From JBAXQQ01 sp037131695 (GTDB lineage: Bacteria; Armatimonadota; Hebobacteria; CAIYQO01): 51,181 nt of DNA. Numbering within the stretch: position 1 is the stretch's first letter; each line of letters starts with the position of its first letter. Position numbers and translations under genes: made by a program. This document shows positions 34,201-41,979 of this stretch, piece after piece. Under the pieces are notes generated by a model, which ran no database searches, was not told where the DNA came from, and was given only the letters and a program-made list of their open reading frames with translations. The DNA is taken from contig CAZWZF010000033.1 in the NCBI GenBank assembly GCA_964638715.1, positions 1-51,181 on the forward strand, given 5' to 3'.

Positions 34201-37200
34201 GATATTCGGTATTGGGTATCAGGTTTGCTGCCGATACGGTATATGTCCCCAGCACCGCGCTGGTCAGTAATTTGCTGTTTGCAGAAGTCGGGTTTGCCGT
34301 TAAACCGTATACGATTCCGGCGTAACTTATTGTAGATCCGCAATTATCATTGATACACGCGCCCAGGGTGGCGGTGGTGGTGGTGATTGACGATGACGCC
34401 GGTAGTGATAATACCGGAGGAGCGGTAACATAGATGGTGAATACCTGCTGGTAAACCAGCCCGCCCAAATCCATGGTTTGCACTCGGATGCTGTAGGTAT
34501 TGCTGGAAGTATAGTCTAATATCGCGGCGCTCTGCAGAGTGTTGCCGGTAATGGTAAAGCAGTTGTTATCGGTGCTGCCGGTACCACTAACCAGAGTATA
34601 AGTGAAAGCGGTATCTCCATCGGGGTCAATTGAAGTTAAAGTGCCCACTGTTGTGCCGATTGCTTTGTGTTCTATAATAATAGCATTGCTGAGGCTGATG
34701 CCGGTAGGTGCTTCATTAATATTAGTAATCTTAATGGTAAACGTTTTGTCAAAATAGCTACCACCCAGGTCAGTACTGCGCACTCGAATATTATAAATAG
34801 ATTTGGCTTCATAATTCAATGTTGTATTAGTCAGTAATGCATTACCCGTAATGCTGAATGACGCATTGTCTGCACTCCCTGTTCCTGTCATAAAAGTGTA
34901 GGTGAAAGTATCATTAGTATCAATATCAGCAGTACTGAAGTTACCTACAGTTGAGCCAGAAGGCTGATTTTCTGCAATCGTAGTAGATGATAAATTAATA
35001 TCGGTAGGTGAGTCATTAACAGGATTGATTGTTAAATTCACTGTCGTAGTCGCAGAGTATGTTTTAGTATCAAACGTACGATATGTAAAACTATCAGTAC
35101 CATTATAATTTAATACCGGTGTATATCTGAATGAACCGTTAGCATTGAACATAAATGAACCATGTGACGGTCCAGCGACTAATAAAGCGGTCAATGTATC
35201 ACCATTCGCATCAGTATCATTTGTTAATACTCCAGGTGCTGCAATATCCAGCACGGCATCCTCTGAAATACTGTAACTGTCATTATTGGCTATAGGCGGA
35301 ACATTAATACTGGTAACAACAATAGTAACAGTGGCAGCATTCGAATTAAATGTTCCATCATTAGCTTTATATGTAAAACTATCGGTACCAAAATAATTTA
35401 TCGTTGGAGTATACGAAAAAGAACCATCACTATTCCCCGTTACCGAGCCATGCGCGGGATTGCTCCATTGAACAGCGGAAAGTGAACCTGGATTAGAATA
35501 GTTACCGGAATTAAATTTAGTATCATTACATAATACACCTGGAGCACCAATAATAAGACTGGAGTTTGCTGCCACTGTAAATGATTTAACAAAAGTCAAA
35601 CTCCAACTGTTTAATATGCCGATATCTCCATCTGAATTATCATTAACCTGCAATCCCCAATTACCGCTCATAGACTTGCCAGCTAATGTGCTCAATGACC
35701 CTACAGGATGATATGTATTGGTGAATGGCGCAGTACCGGAGGATAATAAGACTGTTGAAGAATCATCAAATATCGTATCGGTATAATTCTTGCCAGCACC
35801 ACCATTGTTTTTAGCTAATATAACTTTAGTACCATCAGGAGCAACCAATGTTACCGTCAGATCACCATCATAGGCATGTGTAACATTTAATGTGACAATT
35901 GCTCTCTGAATAGTACCTGTTGCACTTACAGTAAGTGATGAAGTAATAGTATTGTTATCAAGAATACTTATCGGTACATTCGGTGATACAAATGACTGCC
36001 TAATCTCAGTATCATTATTTGCTATAGGTGGACCATTAACATAGATTGTAACCGTCGCTGTGTTTGAATAAACCACTCCATCAAATACTTTATATGTAAA
36101 ACTGTCGATGCCGCAATAACCTAATGTAGGTCTATAAATGAAAGAACCGTTAGAACTCAATGTAACCGTGCCATGTGATGGGTCGCTCACCTTAACCGCT
36201 GTCAACTGGTTGACCGGATTGCTATCCGCATCGGTATCATTCGTCAAAACGCCAGTTGCCAAAACTGTCAGATTTATACTTTGCGGGGTAAAGTAACTAT
36301 CGTCTTTTGCCACTGGTGCGTCATTAACATCAGTAACAGTAATGATTAATGCCTTTTCTAAATATAGACCACCCTGGTCAGTAGTTCTAATCAGGATAGA
36401 ATAAGTGTTTTTTGTTTCAAAATCAAAAACGGCGGTAGTATACAACTTATTATAAGAAATATAAAAAAAAGAGTTGTCAGTACTACCTATACCACTAACC
36501 AGTGTATAGGTAAAAATATTATTGGCATCCGGGTCAGTGGTAGATATCACACTTACCAATGTGCCAATATTTTGATTTTCTGCAACTGTGCTGAGTGATA
36601 ATGTGATATCAGTCGGCACTTCATTAACATTTGTTACATTAATAGTAAATATTTTTTCGTAATACAAACCATCTTGATCAGTCGTTCTTACGCGGATTGA
36701 ATAACTGGGTATTGTATCATAATCAAAAATTGCAGCAGTTTCCAAGGAAGTTGCATTAATATTAAAAGAAGCATTGTCCGTACTACCTGTACCGCTCACT
36801 AAACTGTAGGTGAAAGTATTATTGGCATCCTGGTCAGTTGAACTGAATGTGCCTATAGGTGTACCGATAATTGAGTTTTCTGCAACTGTGTTAGCAGAAA
36901 GTTTTACATTAGTCGGTGCTTCGTTTACATCGGTAACATAAATAACGAAAGGCTTCTCGAAAACCGAATTAGTCATGTCGGTTGTTCTCACCCGGATGTA
37001 GTATGTTTTTTTCGTCTCAAAATCGAAATTAGCAGTGTCGGCAGTACGAAGTGATGAACCCACAATATTAAACGAGGAATTATCGGTACTGCCAGAGCCA
37101 CCAACCAGTTGATAGTAAAATGAATCCCCATTGGTTGGGTCTGTAGTAGTAAATGCTCCAACGGGTGTTCCGCCAATTGCATTTTCCATAATTGTGCTCT

Positions 37201-37621
37201 TACTCAGCATAATATCAGTAGGCTCTTCGGCAACATCTGTAATTGCGATTGGAAATACTTTTTCGAAAGAACCTTCTGCATTAGTGGTTTTTACCCGAAT
37301 AGAATAACTGGACTTTTGCTCAAAATCTAATATATAAGCTGTTTGCAAAGTTGTACCATTGATGGTGAAATAGCCGTTATCATTACTACCGGTACCGGTA
37401 ACTAATGAATATGTGTAGGTACCTGCCGGGGTAGATGTAAATGTCCCTACTGTGGTACCACTAACCCGATTTTCAGCAACAGTGCTGGCTGATAACGTGA
37501 TATCAGTTGGAACGGCAGCCTGAATCTGTAAATTACTGAAAGATATACAACAAAAAATAAATACTGGTAATAAAAAAGTAAACAATTTATTACTTGCAGC
37601 AACTGGTAATATTTTAGACAT
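31259..37621 (-). CDS. Giant secreted cadherin/VCBS/Ig protein with C-terminal FGE-fold domain
   Basis: A 2120-aa protein with a signal peptide (about 12-35, ending QIQAAV). In order: four cadherin-like repeats (about 36-430, marker AENxxGTxVGxxSTTDxD). VCBS/Big_9-type repeats (about 435-880, marker GTDSFTYK) follow, one of them split by a proprotein-convertase P-type domain near 545-670 (AYDGDLTVTLVAPDGTKVIL; GNWGLQVNDNSDGD). Then come two more cadherin repeats (about 880-1080), FN3-like units, an InlB-type repeat (GYHITAWYVDSAKV), an IPT/TIG domain (FSPTSGVPGTVVTITGKDF), and about five repeats marked VQYKFMSG. The last is a formylglycine-enzyme-like domain (about 1885-2115: PGTFTMGSAAG; GGSWANYG; SIGFRCV). 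The FGE redox-cysteine positions are not conserved, so catalysis is doubtful. Likely a calcium-stabilised surface adhesin. Base composition differs between its halves. Confidence 0.88.
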   Translation of the reverse strand: MSKILPVAASNKLFTFLLPVFIFCCISFSNLQIQAAVPTDITLSASTVAENRVSGTTVGTFTSTPAGTYTYSLVTGTGSNDNGYFTINGTTLQTAYILDFEQKSSYSIRVKTTNAEGSFEKVFPIAITDVAEEPTDIMLSKSTIMENAIGGTPVGAFTTTDPTNGDSFYYQLVGGSGSTDNSSFNIVGSSLRTADTANFDFETKKTYYIRVRTTDMTNSVFEKPFVIYVTDVNEAPTNVKLSANTVAENSIIGTPIGTFSSTDQDANNTFTYSLVSGTGSTDNASFNINATSLETAAIFDYDTIPSYSIRVRTTDQDGLYYEKIFTINVTNVNEVPTDITLSLSTVAENQNIGTLVSVISTTDPDANNIFTYTLVSGIGSTDNSFFYISYNKLYTTAVFDFETKNTYSILIRTTDQGGLYLEKALIITVTDVNDAPVAKDDSYFTPQSINLTVLATGVLTNDTDADSNPVNQLTAVKVSDPSHGTVTLSSNGSFIYRPTLGYCGIDSFTYKVFDGVVYSNTATVTIYVNGPPIANNDTEIRQSFVSPNVPISILDNNTITSSLTVSATGTIQRAIVTLNVTHAYDGDLTVTLVAPDGTKVILAKNNGGAGKNYTDTIFDDSSTVLLSSGTAPFTNTYHPVGSLSTLAGKSMSGNWGLQVNDNSDGDIGILNSWSLTFVKSFTVAANSSLIIGAPGVLCNDTKFNSGNYSNPGSLSAVQWSNPAHGSVTGNSDGSFSYTPTINYFGTDSFTYKANDGTFNSNAATVTIVVTSINVPPIANNDSYSISEDAVLDIAAPGVLTNDTDANGDTLTALLVAGPSHGSFMFNANGSFRYTPVLNYNGTDSFTYRTFDTKTYSATTTVNLTINPVNDSPTDINLSSTTIAENQPSGSTVGNFSTADIDTNDTFTYTFMTGTGSADNASFSITGNALLTNTTLNYEAKSIYNIRVRSTDLGGSYFDKTFTIKITNINEAPTGISLSNAIIIEHKAIGTTVGTLTSIDPDGDTAFTYTLVSGTGSTDNNCFTITGNTLQSAAILDYTSSNTYSIRVQTMDLGGLVYQQVFTIYVTAPPVLSLPASSSITTTTATLGACINDNCGSTISYAGIVYGLTANPTSANSKLLTSAVLGTYTVSAANLIPNTEYHYRGFAVNSAGISYTSDATFITLPTAPTAIAASSINPAGFITGWTAPTTGGTIPLTYTLDIATNTGFTNIAATYTDVTALNKTITGLANTNQYFYRVKAVNATGGGAYSNVIAVTLPYLVTASAGTGGTISPTGDNSISYGNELVFTATENTGYHITAWYVDSAKVQDGGLTYKLSNITANHTVQATFTAISLPTISSFSPTSGVPGTVVTITGKDFTNASAVSIGTASAVFTLVNDTSITMTIPAGAASGPISITTPPGKSTSKDSFAVLLSSVSLTFSPAVQCVIGKPVIMGATAVGGTTVQFKFMNDQAVLQDFSTKSYFVWNPQTVGTYQLTAVAKDANGTVVYNSQSYIIKPTLSAVTATSSTSVVLVGSPVTITAAATGGASVQYKFMSGTSLLRSFASSNTYTFTPTSVKTYSITVVAQDATGIDPAATVTSPAVNITVNAALSAVSLATSPTGSLIYGSSVTLTAAGTGGISLQYKFMSGTTLIRDFAASNTCTWMPLALKTYPITVIARDAMGANPTATVTSPNVYLTVNAPLTATALTSSPANTVALGSSVTFTATATGGASVQYKFMSGTSLLRSFATSNTYTLSTSVLKTYNITVVAKDINAIDPNAVVTSSVVSITVKPALTAVNLITVPSGTALLAVPVTLYSTVTGGASVQYKFMAGETILRDFTADNNLTWIPNTVGTIPLTVVVRDLNSSTPDATLTSAVTNFIVANDKSVSPVDLAKMVWVTPGTFTMGSAAGIGPSTESPAHPVTLSGYWIYKNVVTVAQYRAFCTATARALPVFPSGYNSWAGKTGWSDPLLQQHPIVNVSWNDAKAYADWAGVKLPTEAQWEYAARGSDGRNYPWGGIATANDLYNGYDASKSANYTNSSSVGKSTWPVGSFPAGNSWVGAQDMAGNVWQWCADWYDVYTAATATDPTGPITGTYRVIRGGSWANYGEGYSRCTFRTKNSPTTIYTSIGFRCVSNTPGP

Positions 37622-37653
37622 AGTTAACCCCTAAAAAGTGCTGGTTCATTATA
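37622..37653 (-). promoter_or_regulatory. Shared promoter/leader cassette, copy 2
   Basis: Reverse-strand TATAAT (37648-37653) lies exactly 26 bases before the ATG, with TTAGGGGTTAACT as ribosome site. It aligns gap-free with copy 1 at 12515-12546; about 14 of the 16 bases nearest the ATG are identical. No clear -35 box. Confidence 0.65.
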
Positions 37654-37707
37654 TCATATTTATACACCAAATCCATGGCAATTGTTGCAACTAATAAATA
37701 CTTTTAT

Positions 37708-38445
37708 TCAACTAATTTTAGCACTTTTTAGCACTTTAGCATTAACATCTATATAGCATTCTTCATTGTATTCGACATTTTCAATTTCACAGCCTTCGCC
37801 AATATATATTTTTCTTCCGCGCACTATCCGCACTGTCACATCAGAAAGGTTGATATCGTCGCCTTCGATGGTGTCGATAGTCATCTTTCTGCTTTTCTTT
37901 GTTTTTATGAATGGCATTAAAATAGCTTCAAAAAAGTTATTCAGCGACAAATCGCCTTCCTTTATTTTTATAATATCGCCGCCAATCTCTTTTATGCTGC
38001 TGTCGCCATTGTATGCGATAGTCACCTCGCCGGCATTAAGCATACCGGCAATTTTCACTCCGCCTTTGACAACAAATTTTTCTGCTTCGCAATCTTTATC
38101 CGCTGTTATGGCACCGGTTACCTCGATCTTTTCCGCCTTTATATTTTCTTTGGCGGTTAACGCGCCGGCAACATTTAAATTTTCGGTAATTATTTCACCC
38201 AAAATAGTGCAGGAACCATTAGCGCGGATAGCTTTGCTATCTATCCTGCCCTTTATTGTTGATGCGCCATTAATCTCGATATTTTGGCTAATAACACCGC
38301 CATTCACTGTAGAAGCACCATTATTCACCAGCCTGTCGCATTCAATATCGCCATTTATAGTACCGGCACCATTTATGCAGATATCGCCATATTTGCCGCC
38401 ATTTATTGTGCCGGCGCCATTAATTGTCAGGTTATTTTCGCTCAT
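37708..38445 (-). CDS. Bactofilin-like polymer-forming protein
   Basis: The 245-aa protein starts with short beta-helix rungs of the bactofilin type: TINGAGTINGGKYGDICING, GASTVNGGVISQNIEINGAS, LNVAGALTAKENIKAEKIEV. The C-terminal part holds further hydrophobic rungs (YIGEGCEIENVEYNEECYID). No signal peptide, so it is a cytoplasmic scaffold that may polymerise. Its ATG overlaps the stop of the yhbD-like gene by four bases, so the two are translationally coupled. In Bacillus a yhbD-like gene also precedes two bactofilin genes (yhbE, yhbF). A role in cell shape or envelope organisation is inferred from the family. Confidence 0.85.
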   Translation of the reverse strand: MSENNLTINGAGTINGGKYGDICINGAGTINGDIECDRLVNNGASTVNGGVISQNIEINGASTIKGRIDSKAIRANGSCTILGEIITENLNVAGALTAKENIKAEKIEVTGAITADKDCEAEKFVVKGGVKIAGMLNAGEVTIAYNGDSSIKEIGGDIIKIKEGDLSLNNFFEAILMPFIKTKKSRKMTIDTIEGDDINLSDVTVRIVRGRKIYIGEGCEIENVEYNEECYIDVNAKVLKSAKIS

Positions 38446-39074
38446 TTTTTACTCCCGTTTAATAATAATTTCAACGCCTGTACCGACGATGGAATATTGA
38501 TTATTTTTATCACCCGCGCATCCGGGTCGCACCATATTTTAATCGCATCTACAACAACACAGGTTGATATCCCCATCTTGCGCATTATTACAAAATCGCA
38601 ATTACTGCCGCAAATATCGACAGACTGCTGCGCCGCGGTTTGATATATCAATTTGCACTCGTCGCGGCTAATATCACCGCTTCTAAATTGCTCGTGGATT
38701 ATATAGGAAATCAGCAGTTGCTCGAAGGTTGTGATATCTTCGTCATTTTGCATTGACCGGATGAAATCCAGCGTTGATTGCCCGATAATACCAACGTTCA
38801 CCGCTTCAATCCCGGAAATCGTCATGTCTGACAAGTCCGGCGACAAGATATCCGCCAAATCATCCAGCGAAACATCCGACTTCATATTCGTTATCTGCGC
38901 AATGCGCGCCAGTATCTGCCCGCGGGGAAACAGAGTTTCCTGCCCGGTGAATGACGAACGGTGGATAAACCAGTCAGACGGTATCAATCCCTTTCGTTTC
39001 CACCGGTACAACTGACCATAAGATATCCCGGTAATCGCCAGCAGTTCTTTTTTTGTAATTAAATCATCAACCAT
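38442..39074 (-). CDS. YhbD-like (DUF4004) regulator with MerR-type HTH
   Basis: The 210-aa protein begins with a MerR-like helix-turn-helix: LITKKELLAITGISYGQLYR, then WKRKGLIPSDWFI and a winged segment TGQETLFPRGQI. The remaining ~140 residues are an alpha-helical domain of the DUF4004/YhbD type with cysteines in CGSNCDF. AAAGGA lies 5 bases before the ATG. It is followed by a bactofilin with a four-base overlap, matching the Bacillus yhbD-yhbE arrangement. A perfect dyad in its promoter makes autoregulation likely. Its effector is unknown. Confidence 0.83.
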   Translation of the reverse strand: MVDDLITKKELLAITGISYGQLYRWKRKGLIPSDWFIHRSSFTGQETLFPRGQILARIAQITNMKSDVSLDDLADILSPDLSDMTISGIEAVNVGIIGQSTLDFIRSMQNDEDITTFEQLLISYIIHEQFRSGDISRDECKLIYQTAAQQSVDICGSNCDFVIMRKMGISTCVVVDAIKIWCDPDARVIKIINIPSSVQALKLLLNGSKK

Positions 39075-39093
39075 AATTTTCCTTTGCGCATAC

Positions 39094-39122
39094 AGTGTAA
39101 CAATGTTTTGTTACGTTGTCAA
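39094..39122 (-). promoter_or_regulatory. Promoter with overlapping dyad operator for yhbD-bactofilin
   Basis: Reverse-strand TTGACA (39117-39122), 17-base spacer, TACACT (39094-39099). Between and overlapping them is a perfect dyad GTAACAA-N4-TTGTTAC (39097-39114). Predicted start is near 39087, 13 bases before the ATG. Confidence 0.75.
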
Positions 39123-39267
39123 GATGTAGTTTTCAGTTTTCAGTTTTCAGATTAAAATTACCTTCTGCAACTTTTATTTTTTTAAAATCGAATTACAACA
39201 TTTATATTTGTAAGTCATGACCCCGTTTAGGGGTCAAACGTCTATAGAAATAGTACAGCAAATAAAT

Positions 39268-39337
39268 TCGACCCCGTAGGGTGTCGCACCACAATATTAC
39301 CGGTCTTCAGTGCATGTTCGACACCCTACGGGGTCGA
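39268..39337. repeat. REPIN-like inverted repeat, family CGACCCCGTAGGGTGTCG
   Basis: A perfect 19-bp inverted repeat, TCGACCCCGTAGGGTGTCG (39268-39286) and its complement (39319-39337), flanks a 32-base centre. The nearby single hairpin at 39218-39236 shares the GACCCC core. Confidence 0.75.
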
Positions 39338-39373
39338 TGTAATATTAACTTTAGATGATTGGCAATATTCAAA

Positions 39374-39415
39374 ATCATAACTTTTTTTGTTCGAATTTGA
39401 TTGCTAACTGACTAA
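39374..39415. repeat. 42-base dispersed repeat, copy 1
   Basis: Aligns without gaps to 48389-48430 (pattern ATCAT-ACTTTTTTTGTTC, then ATTGC-AACTGACTAA) with about four differences. Function unknown. Confidence 0.6.
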
Positions 39416-39522
39416 CACCTTATCCCCTACTCCCCAATAATTACCTCAGTGAATCTCCGTGTCTCCTCAGTGCATCTCTGTGTAACAAAAATCCGCAATT
39501 CGTAATTCCCAATTCATTTTGC

Positions 39523-39528
39523 TATAAT
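39523..39528 (+). promoter_or_regulatory. TATAAT box directly before the start codon
   Basis: A perfect -10 hexamer ends 6 bases before the ATG at 39535. A transcript would begin at or next to the start codon, and no Shine-Dalgarno is present, consistent with a leaderless mRNA. The -35 region is poor. Confidence 0.45.
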
Positions 39529-39534
39529 TACCCC

Positions 39535-40332
39535 ATGACTATCATTCTTTTACTGGCTTTAATTGGCATCGGCGATGCGATGCCGAAGGATTCTGAGATT
39601 GCTGCGCGGATTCAAGTTGCCATCGTCAACATGCTTACACCCGACAACGCCTTTGTTGAGGTGAAGCGGAACGGAAGCATGTCGTCCACATTTGAAAAGA
39701 TTGAGATAGTTGTTGATAATGCCGTCATAGGAAAAAAACAAACGGAGGCACTGAACACCATGAGTAAAAACCCCGCACCCGCCGGTGAAGGCCGGAATAT
39801 AAAAGTGAAAGAACTTGTCATTCGCGGAGAAGAAATCACCATCGGAGATATCGGCGTCAGCCACATAGATTTTAACGCCGCCAACCTCGATATCAACGTA
39901 CTGGACGCAACTACCGGCAACTTCAAACTCAACAGCGCCGGCGAGTGCCGGGCGGAGATAGTGCTTACCGAAGGGGCAATATGCGCATACCTGCGCTCCG
40001 CCGGACTGCCGATAAATGACCCCACCGTGCGGATATCACCTAATCAAATCAGCGTCACCGGAACCACTAAAACCGCATTTGGCATACCGGTAAGCGTCAC
40101 CGGAATGCTGCGAATAAGAAACGGTGAAACCCTCTACCTGGAAAACCCGAAAATCCGCGTAACCGGCTTCTCCGTCCCCTCAATGTTCATAAAAAACTCC
40201 ATCCTCGCCAAACTAAACGACATCGTAAACATCAACACCGCGCTGAACCTGCCAGTAAAAATAAACATCACCAAGTTGCAGCAATTGGATGGCAAGATTA
40301 TGGTTACTGCTGAGCCGGTGGTGAAGAAGTAG
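39535..40332 (+). CDS. Secreted DUF2993/LmeA-like protein
   Basis: A 265-aa protein with a short hydrophobic N-terminus lacking positive charges (about 2-14), probably an export signal. The rest is an alternating beta-strand lipid-binding type fold: FEKIEIVVDNAVIGKKQTEA, KVKELVIRGEEITIGDIGVS, VTGTTKTAFGIPVSVTGMLR. The ending VNINTALNLPVKINITKLQQ is followed by MVTAEPVVKK. This resembles DUF2993/LmeA-family periplasmic proteins; the call rests on strand pattern and is not certain. The start is odd: no ribosome site and a TATAAT nine bases away. The last 59 bases are duplicated at 41921-41979. Function unknown. Confidence 0.65.
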   Translation: MTIILLLALIGIGDAMPKDSEIAARIQVAIVNMLTPDNAFVEVKRNGSMSSTFEKIEIVVDNAVIGKKQTEALNTMSKNPAPAGEGRNIKVKELVIRGEEITIGDIGVSHIDFNAANLDINVLDATTGNFKLNSAGECRAEIVLTEGAICAYLRSAGLPINDPTVRISPNQISVTGTTKTAFGIPVSVTGMLRIRNGETLYLENPKIRVTGFSVPSMFIKNSILAKLNDIVNINTALNLPVKINITKLQQLDGKIMVTAEPVVKK

Positions 40333-40334
40333 TA
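40276..40334 (+). repeat. Direct repeat, copy 1 (3' end of the LmeA-like gene)
   Basis: Aligns gap-free with 41921-41979 (offset 1645) with five differences in 59 bases, including the stop codon. The two copies bracket the zinc-ribbon membrane-protein pair. Confidence 0.85.
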
Positions 40335-40421
40335 GCATTAGAAATATCTAACTTAAAACTTATTATAAAATGAAAATCATTTTATAAATATAGAGAACTT
40401 ATTGTGAGCAGGAAAATTACA

Positions 40422-41144
40422 ATGCAATTAACCTGTCGGAAATGCGGAAGTAAGATTCTGTATGAAGATATTGATATACAGAAAGTGCTGGCTCGATGCC
40501 GCCAGTGTGGTGCGGAGTTTGGTTTTATTGAAATGGTGCCGAACGAACAACAGCCGATGGCGGCAGTCAAGTTTGAGGTGGAAAAACCGACTGAATTTAC
40601 AGTTCGCCAGCAGCAGGGGGTTGGCATTGCTATATTTTGGCGCTGGTTCACAATATCGGCGTTTGTCTTTTTGTTTAACATGCTCATTTGGGATGCTGTA
40701 TTAGCTGGTCTTATTTGGTTTTGTTTCAAGATAGATATTCCCAATGACAACAGAGTCTTTTTCATGTTCTTTTTTGGGACATTCTTTCTTGTACTAATTC
40801 CTATTTGTTTATGGGGAACTTATAAAACAGTTGCTTTGTTTATTAACAGCACTACTGTTTATGTCGATAATGTTCAAATTGTGATACGCCATTCACCTTT
40901 GCCGTGGCCGAAAAACATAAAAATCCCTGTCGAATCCATTGACCAATTGTATTGCGAAGAGGAAGTTCATGTCCGTGAGAATATTTATAATGTGATTGTG
41001 CTGCTGAAGAGTGGCAAGAAGGTGGCATTGATTTCCAAACTCAAACACATGAATAAGGCAGCTTTCATTGAACAGCAGATTGAAAATCGGCTGGGAATTA
41101 TCGATCGTCCAATTAATGGCGAGATGCTCTGGCGTAAAGGTTGA
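40422..41144 (+). CDS. Zinc-ribbon two-TM membrane protein, paralogue 1
   Basis: About 240 aa from ATG 40422, chosen over GTG 40404 because AGGA lies 8 bases upstream and the paralogue also starts M-Q. The N-terminus is a zinc ribbon, TCRKCGSKILYEDI, then RCRQCGAEFGF (CxxC-x17-CxxC). Two membrane segments follow at about 80-106 and 117-140. A C-terminal domain of ~100 residues (VYVDNVQIVIRHSPLPWPKN; YNVIVLLKSGKKVALISKL) looks like a bacterial PH-type sandwich. No known function. It is followed after four bases by its paralogue. The pair is bracketed by a duplicated segment of the preceding gene's end. A zinc-sensing or membrane-scaffold role would be guesswork. Confidence 0.78.
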   Translation: MQLTCRKCGSKILYEDIDIQKVLARCRQCGAEFGFIEMVPNEQQPMAAVKFEVEKPTEFTVRQQQGVGIAIFWRWFTISAFVFLFNMLIWDAVLAGLIWFCFKIDIPNDNRVFFMFFFGTFFLVLIPICLWGTYKTVALFINSTTVYVDNVQIVIRHSPLPWPKNIKIPVESIDQLYCEEEVHVRENIYNVIVLLKSGKKVALISKLKHMNKAAFIEQQIENRLGIIDRPINGEMLWRKG

Positions 41145-41148
41145 AATG

Positions 41149-41835
41149 ATGCAGAATTTAAAGTGTCCTAATTGTGGTGATAATATTGCCCAGCAAGATA
41201 TCAATATCTCCGCGGCGTTAGCAAAATGCAGTCATTGCGGTGAAGTATTTGGATTTGCGAATTTATTGTCTGTAACAGCTAAACCACTAATTTTAATCCC
41301 CAAAGGTATTACCGTCAGAAATGAGGGGGAAGATTTAATTATTACCCGTTGGTGGTTTGATTTTTCATGGTTATGTATTCTTATTATATGCTTTTCTTTT
41401 GCACTGTTTGGTATTATGATGGTACTTAATATGCTTCCTGCTCATCCGCCATTGGAGGAATATGAACCATTTTCACCTTTAATTTTAGCTGTAATCGGTT
41501 CTCTTTTTGGTTTTTATAATCTGATTAACCATACGGAAATCCGTATTAATAGCAGCCGGTTGGAAATTCGACATATTCCTTTTGCTTTTACTAAAAGCAA
41601 ATCCATTGATGTTACGCAGATTAATCAATTATATTGTATTGACAGGAGTTCTTATCAAAGGAGCGGAGAAAATGAAGTTTGCAGATTTTCTGTATGGATG
41701 GTTTCAAATAACGGTGACCACCAGAAGCTGATTACAGGCATTAACTATGGTATGCAGGCATTATACATTGTGCAGGAAATAGAACGTTATTTGAAAATTG
41801 TTGATAAACCTGTTATCGACGAGGTTACAATGTAA
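41149..41835 (+). CDS. Zinc-ribbon two-TM membrane protein, paralogue 2
   Basis: About 228 aa from ATG 41149 (AAGG 8 bases upstream; ATG 41146 is the alternative). It has the same layout as the preceding gene. The zinc ribbon is KCPNCGDNIAQQDI, then KCSHCGEVFGF. Two membrane segments follow at about 73-97 and 111-131. The C-terminal PH-like region contains EIRINSSRLEIRHIPFAFTK and INQLYCIDRSSYQ, ending ALYIVQEIERYLKIVDKP, which aligns with the paralogue's FIEQQIENRLGIIDRP. Divergence is substantial outside the zinc ribbon and the tail. Same operon; function unknown. Confidence 0.78.
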   Translation: MQNLKCPNCGDNIAQQDINISAALAKCSHCGEVFGFANLLSVTAKPLILIPKGITVRNEGEDLIITRWWFDFSWLCILIICFSFALFGIMMVLNMLPAHPPLEEYEPFSPLILAVIGSLFGFYNLINHTEIRINSSRLEIRHIPFAFTKSKSIDVTQINQLYCIDRSSYQRSGENEVCRFSVWMVSNNGDHQKLITGINYGMQALYIVQEIERYLKIVDKPVIDEVTM

Positions 41836-41845
41836 TATTGTATGG

Positions 41846-41977
41846 ATGTCTTTCTCGATTGTTCATCAAAAATTTATGGATTATCTGGTGCTGTTGACTT
41901 TAAAATTATTTGATACCAAACTTCAGCAATTGGATAGCAAGATTATGGTGATTGCTGAGCCGGTGGTGAAGAAGTAG
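41846..41977 (+). pseudogene. Chimeric micro-ORF ending in a copy of the LmeA-like tail
   Basis: A 43-codon frame whose last 19 codons (LQQLDSKIMVIAEPVVKK) are a near-copy of the C-terminus of the LmeA-like protein, including the stop. The first 24 residues (MSFSIVHQKF, then YLVLLTLKLF) are unrelated to that protein and hydrophobic. No ribosome site is visible. It is most likely a by-product of the duplication and not a working gene. Confidence 0.5.
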
Positions 41978-41979
41978 TA
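41921..41979 (+). repeat. Direct repeat, copy 2
   Basis: Duplicate of 40276-40334; see that entry. The remaining ~130 bases to the next gene hold nothing that I recognise. Confidence 0.85.

Larger units (their letters stand above)
39123..39534. other. Gene-free interval with palindromic repeats
   Basis: No supported gene. It contains a TGACCCC-N5-GGGGTCA hairpin (39218-39236), a REPIN-like pair (39268-39337), a 42-base repeat shared with 48389-48430 (39374-39415), and a TATAAT just before the next gene. Confidence 0.6.

Noticed and set aside
31408..34343. Long + and alternative-frame ORFs across the 2120-aa gene
   Set aside because: They are shadows of a repeat-rich coding sequence; none has a start signal or domain.
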